From Saccoglossus kowalevskii (lineage: Eukaryota > Hemichordata > Enteropneusta > Harrimaniidae), in assembly GCF_000003605.2 (NCBI RefSeq), contig NW_003126888.1, forward strand, positions 86,250 through 113,793: a stretch of DNA of 27,544 nucleotides. The letters run 5' to 3'. Below the pieces are notes generated by a model, which was given only the letters and a program-made list of their open reading frames with translations, was not told where the DNA came from and did not search any database. Shown here one piece after another: positions 21,010 to 27,544 of this stretch. Position 1 is the stretch's first letter. Every line of letters starts with the position of its first letter. A program made the position numbers and the translations under genes.

Positions 21010-22258
21010 CTCTCCATTGTATTATTAATTTCAAAGTTTTGTTTTTAATTTTTCTAATTTGTTGCATGTGTTATTATGGTCTCTTGGTAGAGTATAAATA
21101 GCCCATAGGTTGTTTTGCATAGCCAATTTAGTGGCATATGGATAACAGAGCTGTCAAATTACCTCATAAAAATAAATAAATGCCCTGACTAACAACCATT
21201 CAACTAGTATGACTTTCTCAGCAATGCCATGTGAGGATAATTGCATTGATCGGTTTAGATCTGGTTTTGGTGGGGAGTTCTATATTCAGTAATGTTTCTG
21301 TCTTATTCAGTGTAACATTCTGAAATGTTCAGCGTGTAACATCTGTCCCTGTAAAATCCGACAAAGTAATTAGAGTAACTAATTAAGAGTGTGCGAGAAA
21401 AAGTCCTTGGATTATCACTGATTATGGCGATGTGTAAATCCGAAATATCTGATACTTTTATATCCCCTCGTTTATTTTTATAATAAAAATGAGGAATTTA
21501 AAAATAATTACAGGGAAAATTACAGAAAAAGAACCATTTTTATAAAACATTAATATATTCAACATTTTGTGTATTATTATGTATTTTAAAAACCATTATT
21601 ATTTTATGTCAATTTTGAGTCATAAATTGTGGCAAAAAAACCATAAAGAAATATATTCCGTGAACGGTTAAAAAGATGACTTCAGTATAAGGTTCAGTCA
21701 GTTTTTCTATCAAACCTTAAAAAATTTGTTCAACCATCTTCTCGGAGTTTTTCAGTGTATGAAATGCAGAAAGTAAGCTTTGATACTAGTATTAATATTA
21801 TCATAGTATTTTCGAAAACGCTTAACCGACTTGATTATAGACTATGTTGGATCACTCTGACTCTCTATTTTCATTTGTAACTAGATATACTATACATGTC
21901 AAGTAGTTTCCAAGTTTTATCAATTGTACAAAGTACCAGGATGGGAATATGACCACATGCTATACTTGTTAATTGATAATAGAAAGTTGGTGTTGTTGTT
22001 GGATGATTTCAGTCCCCCACTCTCCTGAGCCAATCATGCGTAACTTTCCAGGTGGTGATCACAGATTTATATTTTTCCAGTTTTCTGGTTCAGGCAGCAG
22101 ATTGGATATTAACATAGATTTATGCTGGATATGTCTTTTTTATCTCGGTTCTTCTTTTTTTTCTGTCCATATTGGGTACTTGCCCTTGGATTTTGTTTTC
22201 CTTTTAATTTTGTACTAGAATTTCTTCTTTGCCTTTATAGCAACCATTCAAAGTACAA
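21010..22258. other. Non-coding stretch, presumed intron
   Basis: No firm exon was seen. A block at 22006-22090, after an acceptor-like GATGATTTCAG, is briefly open in more than one frame but shows no module motif, so I do not call it. Confidence 0.35.
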
Positions 22259-22262
22259 AGTA

Positions 22263-22375
22263 CTGTGAAATACTTTGTTTTAAGCTGGAATTAATTTTCA
22301 CTGAAAAGACATTTCAACTTTTTTGCAAAGTTTATTTTCACTGATATTTGATGAGTTTGTTTTTGGTTGTGACAT
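22263..22375 (+). mobile_element. MITE copy C, 3'-truncated or decayed
   Basis: After a TA at 22261-22262 it starts CTGTGAAATACTTTGTTTTA and continues with blocks like GCTGGAATTAATTTTCACTG and TTTATTTTCACTGATATTTG, in the same order and orientation as copy B. Similarity fades after about 22375, and no right terminus was found. Confidence 0.6.
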
Positions 22376-22379
22376 GTTA

Positions 22380-24350
22380 ATTTTTCAATTGATTCATGCA
22401 ATGGCTTCAACATGATTTTTCTTCTTTTTTTGCCAGCAACTAATGAAATCATAGTAAAAATGGAGTGGACAATAAAACCTCCTGTCATGGTACTGACCTT
22501 CTAAATTCTAAACCATTCTGATAAACACATACTTCATTGTAATTCAAACCAATAAATTTGGAATCCTACTTGTTTGATAAACAAATTAAAAATTAAATAG
22601 CTGCTCTTCGATCTGCCTGGTTGATTATGATCTTCCTTAGACATTGTACTTGGCTTGCTTCTAAAGCCCCCAGTAAATGGCTGACATGTGTATTTGGAAT
22701 TTTTCTCATATCACTCAAAGCCCTGTGCAGACAAACATTGTCATTGGATCCATATAGTTGGAATGGTTAATAGGAGTGTTGGCAGATGGGCTGTCTGTTG
22801 ATGTCAAATCACTCCATCACTTTGGATTTTCAAATCCTACAATAATTATGCTTTGGTCAAATTGTAATATTAACACCATCTACTGTTTTAGTGCCGCAAA
22901 CTGCCAAATAGTCCTGACTGTATTTTTGAAAAGGCCTAATTGAGAAGAGCTTATTTTGTTTCTGCCTAATTTTAGTAGTGCTTATATCATTAAATTAAGG
23001 AAAAGGCATATGGTGGAAGTATGTCTGTCGTCGTCGTCGTTGTCTCCGATTTTCACATGTATATTTACGAAGATATTTGTAAAATTCTTTTGCTTGTGGT
23101 TACAATAAGTTCAAACAATTTTCCTCGAATCATCTTCAAAATGTCAACCAAGTTCAAAACTGAAAACTGAACTGGACCAAATAAAATATATTTTCCTTCT
23201 GATCAGTGTCATCTGATGATGTTGTTGCAAACTTAGTACACCCAGTGTACTGAATAGGTTATTAATTCAGTCACTCCTGAGAGAATCTTATTCATGTTCA
23301 AACAGTGGATGTAATAGCATTTAACCATTTCACCACCAGTTCCCTCTTTCCATCACAAATTCACAAAATAGTCCTGTTTATAGTCTGCACTTTCCTTCAG
23401 AAGAGAGGGACAAACATAGCCAAATGTTTTTTAGTAAAAACTGAAAATTGCCTCAAATTTTGTCTGTTGGTTCCAAAATTAGGGTTCACTTCCAGAAATA
23501 TTGAAGAATATAAGAAAAAAGAACAGAAAAACTTGAGCAAGAAAGTCTGATGTTGCAAAGGTTAATTTAATTTAAATTATATCCTCACGGAGTCAAGTCA
23601 GATAATCGTCAGTGATACTAATGCAACAACCAATCTAATTTGTACCCCCCCTCCCCCACTGCTTCTCCGTTATTTAGTTACATGTACCTTTCTCAAACCT
23701 CCCTGGTTACTATAAGAATTGCATTTTTAATTAGCTTTACTTATTGTTTTAATTAATCGTTCTTATTCTGCCTTTACTGTCGAGTACATTAGTGCTTTGT
23801 ATCCTCTGGGTGTGTTTTATTTAAACTTCTCTTGCGGTATTATTATTATTATTTTTGAAACCATTTATCATTTTATTTTTTAAATTTAATTAATAAAAAA
23901 TAATTGACCTTATTGATAAACTGATTGATTAATCAAACTACCGGTATTTCCCTCTTTCAAATAATCTGACTTGTATTCATGGTTGGTATAGATCTAAAAA
24001 TAAGTGATAAATAAAAAGGTGCATTTTAACCAAATAATTAAAAATGTCAAGTTCAAGATAAATTAATCCGTTTTTAAGGAAGAAAGGAGGGATGTCGCTG
24101 ATATTCAGGGAGAGTGGAGGGGAAGTTGCGATCTATCTGGGTGGTATGATGTCTTTATTTTAGTGCTGGCTTTGATATGACCAAAGTGATCGAGGCCAAT
24201 CATGCCTGTAAACCAATCTACTTACTATAGATATTGTACTTAACCATCTGTCAGTGAGTTCCTTGTCTCTGGCATACTACCCCCTGCCTTCAAAGAATCT
24301 CTGGCAAAAAATTCCTACTGACTTGTCAAGTTTCAATCTTGCCTGACAGG
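22380..24350. other. Non-coding stretch, presumed intron or intergenic
   Basis: AT-rich with short chance ORFs only. A small GTC run lies at 23025-23045 and a C-rich tract at 23645-23660. Confidence 0.35.
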
Positions 24351-24353
24351 TGA

Positions 24354-24366
24354 AGGTCAAAGGTCG
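24354..24366 (+). promoter_or_regulatory. DR1-type nuclear receptor half-site pair
   Basis: AGGTCA-A-AGGTCG is a direct repeat with one-base spacing, the layout bound by HNF4, COUP-TF and RXR family receptors in animals. It is a short motif in non-coding DNA and may be chance. Confidence 0.25.
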
Positions 24367-24369
24367 TGT

Positions 24370-25780
24370 GCCTTATTCCTGAGGTTGTCTGTATGTACAC
24401 CAATTGGTGGTACTTAAGTAACTGAAGTGCTATACTCTTTGTGAATTTATTTGGGTGGGTGGGGTGGACCTGTGTCATCTGATTGGATTCAAACATTGTA
24501 CCACCTTGACTAATTTGTCGCTGGGTTAGTGGATTTGTGTTTCATGCAATTTAATTAAAATGCTATGATTTTGAAAACATTTTATCTGGACGCTGTATTA
24601 TGTCTTTGCACCATTCTCTATACCATTTAAAATACCAGACGTATCTATTACTTTTTATGCTCACGATAATTGTTTGTTGAAATAATTTGAATTTTTTGTG
24701 TGATTGATAACAACATTGTTGTTATGAAAATAAAAATAAACTCCAGTACATTGAACAAAAAATAAAAAACATAACCTGGACTTTTTAAAAATAATGGAGT
24801 TATAGGCGAAATGAAAACCATGTATTTGTCAGGTGTAATTACCAAACCAGTAAGGATGTGAACAGCTGCAATATATTGTGAGGGTCGGACCAAACCATTC
24901 TTAGAATAGGTAGAATTAACCGTTACGAGGTAGTTAAGTATAACATACCATAGGATCATAAATTTCGTTGAACCATTAAGAACGACAGCACTCCTGAACC
25001 TTGAACATTTTGGATGTTTTACTACTGTTGCGAAAAACAATGCTATGTCATGCTGTAAATCATGCTATAGTGTACAATTAAAACTGTACTGCTGTATCTA
25101 GTCATATTATGTACTATTCGCTGATCCATACATCACACACGTTATGTTGTCTGTCACCAACCTTACATTTATGGCTTTAACGTCCATTACAAAATTTCGA
25201 GTGGAATAAAAAAACAATCTGTCAAAGTTATTGCCTGAAGGGACAGCATCAGACATCTGGCTGCCCTTCAGTTTTCTGTCCATTTTCCATTGAATTTTTT
25301 CAACAAATTCATAATTCTATTATTCTTTGTTTGGTAAAAACCAGTGAGCTCAAATTTGCTCGTGGCTGTATCTGTCATTTTTTATTCACTTTGCATCTCA
25401 CATTAATGGATGGCCTGTAATTAATGGTTTTCATCTACCATATTGTATGATTTAGTGTTATTATTACAATTCCATTTTGTATTGCTGTTCAGATTTCAAC
25501 TGTGAGTTCTTGTAATATTTTGTAATTTTATTAACCCAACCCAGTGGTTGTGTTGCTTAATTTCATTTTTCAATTATTCTCCTACGAAAATCTGGTCGGT
25601 TTCTATATACTAATAATACTGTACAGATAATTTTATGGATTTGAATTATTATGTTGATGAATGAGATATAATCTGAAATATTTCTTTCAGTATTTTACAT
25701 GGAATTGTTCTCTTAGATTTATTGCCTATGTAATCCCTCAGGTTGGTCAAGATTTGTGACTCTTCTAGAAGAGTCTTTGT
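24370..25780. other. Non-coding stretch
   Basis: A minus-strand open frame covers 24648-25040, but it begins at TTG and is of the hydrophobic type expected from AT-rich DNA. An exon-like block at 25692-25739 (acceptor TATTTCTTTCAG, donor-like CAG|GTTGGT) is in phase 0 but unsupported. Confidence 0.3.
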
Positions 25781-25784
25781 GTTC

Positions 25785-26290
25785 ACCCTGTCTTTGTGTA
25801 TGTATTGTATCTATGTATGTATGCACTGATATCTCGTGAACCAATCATCACCTTTCAATGGTACATAGATGTCATAGATGAGCAAATTTTGTGGTATTTT
25901 CGTGGTAAATATTCATGCATACTAATTACTTAATTTACATAATTACCATTATGTCAAGAATCAGTAATTGCATTGGTATAGTATGCTCTGAGACAGTGCA
26001 CATAAATTATTAGTTTTCAGTTGAAATTTTTGCCTAATAATTACCTAATTTGCATAAATTTGGCAACTTCCAGATATCCACTTTAGTTTTGATTGAACCC
26101 AAGTACATCATAAGTGGTTTTGATATCCCACAGACTTTTTTTAACTTAGTGTAGAAATGTGCTCATATTAATCATCAATTTTACATTAATTTAAATTAGC
26201 TAATTTTAGCTGTTGCACAGGTATCTCAAGAATCACTCATCAAATGTCAATAGAATTTAATATATGTGTGGGCTTGGATAATATACACAA
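25785..26290 (+). repeat. Microsatellite-headed copy of the AT-rich tandem element
   Basis: A short TATG/TCTG-like head (25795-25825) leads into CACTGATATCTCGTGAACCA, followed by about four diverged units with heads near 25826, 25950, 26070 and 26215. The last contains GGTATCTCAAGAATCACTCA. The internal TAATTACCTAATTTGCATAA block matches the arrays at 1-620 and 3785-3900. Confidence 0.6.
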
Positions 26291-26299
26291 CTGATTTAT

Positions 26300-27544
26300 T
26301 TAGGTTTAGTTTTATCATGAGCAAATGTTTCACATGCTTTATCATTTCCGTAAACTCACATCTGCCAATGAAGTGACCTGCAAATGTCTTTTGACCTGAT
26401 AGGTAAAGAATGCTGTGTGATGCTGTCTTTATCCTTCATTTTCCGAATATTCGAAGTGATTTAAATGATTATCGAATTTCGGAGTGTGATCCTTTAGTGT
26501 TGATTTCGCTGGAAAATTGCTTTTTTTTTACAGAAGCAATTAGCAGTTTTTAAAGTATTGAGATTTAAAAGCTTTCTGGATAATAACAGTTGAAATGTAT
26601 TTTACTCATTTGTGTAGCAAACAGTGTTTTCCTAGTGCAAACTCTGTTCCATAATCTGTGCTTTGGCCATTATGGTAATGTGCCCAGATTTTTTTAAGCT
26701 AAAGAGGCTATGTTACGATTGTCTGTCATTTGACCTATGCCTTTCCATCTGTGCAACTGCAAATCTGTTGTACAGATATTGTATTTTACGGTAAATATTA
26801 AGTATCTAATTTAAATATTAATCAACACATTTGTGTTGCACCATTTATCAATTTACAGTAAGGCCAGAAAAACAAAATTCTCGTTTCATGGAAATTTTAA
26901 AATGAGGCAAGGCGATTTTTTTTTTACTGATACTTACTTATACTGAGCTAAAATGGAGGAAATTTGAAACAAGTGCGAGTACAAGTGCATTTTGGAATGC
27001 TTTAGAAAGAAAAAAAAACGTCCGAGGCGCATAGTTCAAAATGATGTGCGCGGAAACGAGAAACAGATATTTTTTTTCTCAGCCTAAATTCATTTATTTT
27101 CACTGACATTTAATTTAACTATTTTGAGCCTTGAACACTGGATTTTAAATTTACAAACTTGGCAGGGAATTGAGTTTTATTGTTATTAACATGTTCACAT
27201 GAATTTAATTTAGAAAAATAGTGAATTAAAAACCAGTGAATAATTAATACTTTTACACTAAGCTTTAGTAGTAACTTTTCATAAATGATTCCCCCATATT
27301 TCTATTCATCTTTGACTCTACTTAACACTTGTCAAGAGTTGATCCACTTTGAGTTATACTGGGATTATACACCTTGTTCCTTCTCATCTAACTTGTGTCA
27401 TTCAATTCCAGAATGCATTTTTGCATCGAGAAACATTCACTTGTTTTACAAAAGGTTGCCTGTAATCTTTTCTCCACCTTCAGTCATGCAATGAAAACTA
27501 CCATAAAATCTGTATTAGAAGCCGCACCCATTGAGACCCAAAAA
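26300..27544. other. Non-coding stretch with a weak acceptor and a possible decayed MITE trace
   Basis: A pyrimidine-rich acceptor (GCTTTTTTTTTACAG, ending 26533) is followed by an 18-codon open stretch in phase 0 ending TGA. That is compatible in phase with the exon ending at 19603, but there is no homology support. Near 27088-27120 a CATTTATTTTCACTGACATT block recalls the MITE interior. Confidence 0.25.

Noticed and set aside
21973-22218. Plus-strand ORF of 81 codons after an acceptor-like site
   Set aside because: It starts at TTG, turns hydrophobic and T-rich, and has no CxxC-QW module, so it was not taken as a later exon of the main gene.
24648-25040. Minus-strand hydrophobic ORF of 130 codons, membrane-protein-like
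   Set aside because: It starts at TTG, lies in AT-rich DNA that tends to give hydrophobic ORFs, and shows no recognisable family or splice context.
26519-26590. Possible last exon of the main gene (acceptor plus 18 codons in phase 0)
   Set aside because: Phase fits, but short phase-0 open stretches after T-runs are common here and nothing links it to the main exon.
1-27544. tRNA genes, CRISPR arrays and bacterial operons
   Set aside because: No B-box-like GGTTCRANTCC with a matching A box was seen, no regularly spaced direct repeats of CRISPR type exist (the minisatellite has no unique spacers), and the DNA is plainly eukaryotic.

Overview
The window looks like nuclear DNA of a marine invertebrate animal. 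It is AT-rich, gene-poor and full of microsatellites, short inverted-repeat elements and diverged tandem repeats, with GT-AG type splice signals and a 50-base assembly gap. I cannot name the phylum from sequence alone. The style of repeats would fit a lophotrochozoan, hemichordate or similar animal, but that is an impression only.

Only one coding region is beyond doubt: a large exon at 17495-19603 on the plus strand. It encodes at least 703 residues made of six copies of a cysteine-rich module (CxxC, aromatic/proline block, CxxC-x6-QW, R-x-Y ending). The exon ends exactly at a strong splice donor, so the gene continues downstream. Its 5' flank (about 16880-17494) has a TATA-containing palindrome and several short upstream ORFs. 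I do not recognise the family. The module is the best candidate for something undescribed here.

Region by region: 1-620 is a diverged AT-rich tandem element; 733-939 is a two-copy duplication; 2025-2066 is a likely last coding exon of a gene lying mostly off the left edge; 2440-3111 is an 83/85-bp minisatellite with a higher-order 253-bp repeat; 3531-3770 is a TCTG array that leads into another copy of the 1-620 element. Positions 5740-6090 hold frameshifted traces of a reverse transcriptase that most resembles DIRS-type retrotransposons. From 6100 to 16880 there is mostly non-coding DNA with a few weak exon, promoter and hairpin candidates, including a GC-rich inverted-repeat family (9314-9599, 13354-13477) and a gap at 13746-13795 with duplicated flanks.

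Downstream of the main exon, two copies of a TA-flanked MITE lie in opposite orientation (19715-19904 and 20821-21004), with a third partial copy at 22263. All are presumably inside an intron of the main gene. A third copy of the AT-rich tandem element occurs at 25826-26290. No tRNA, rRNA, CRISPR or bacterial-type features were found by eye.
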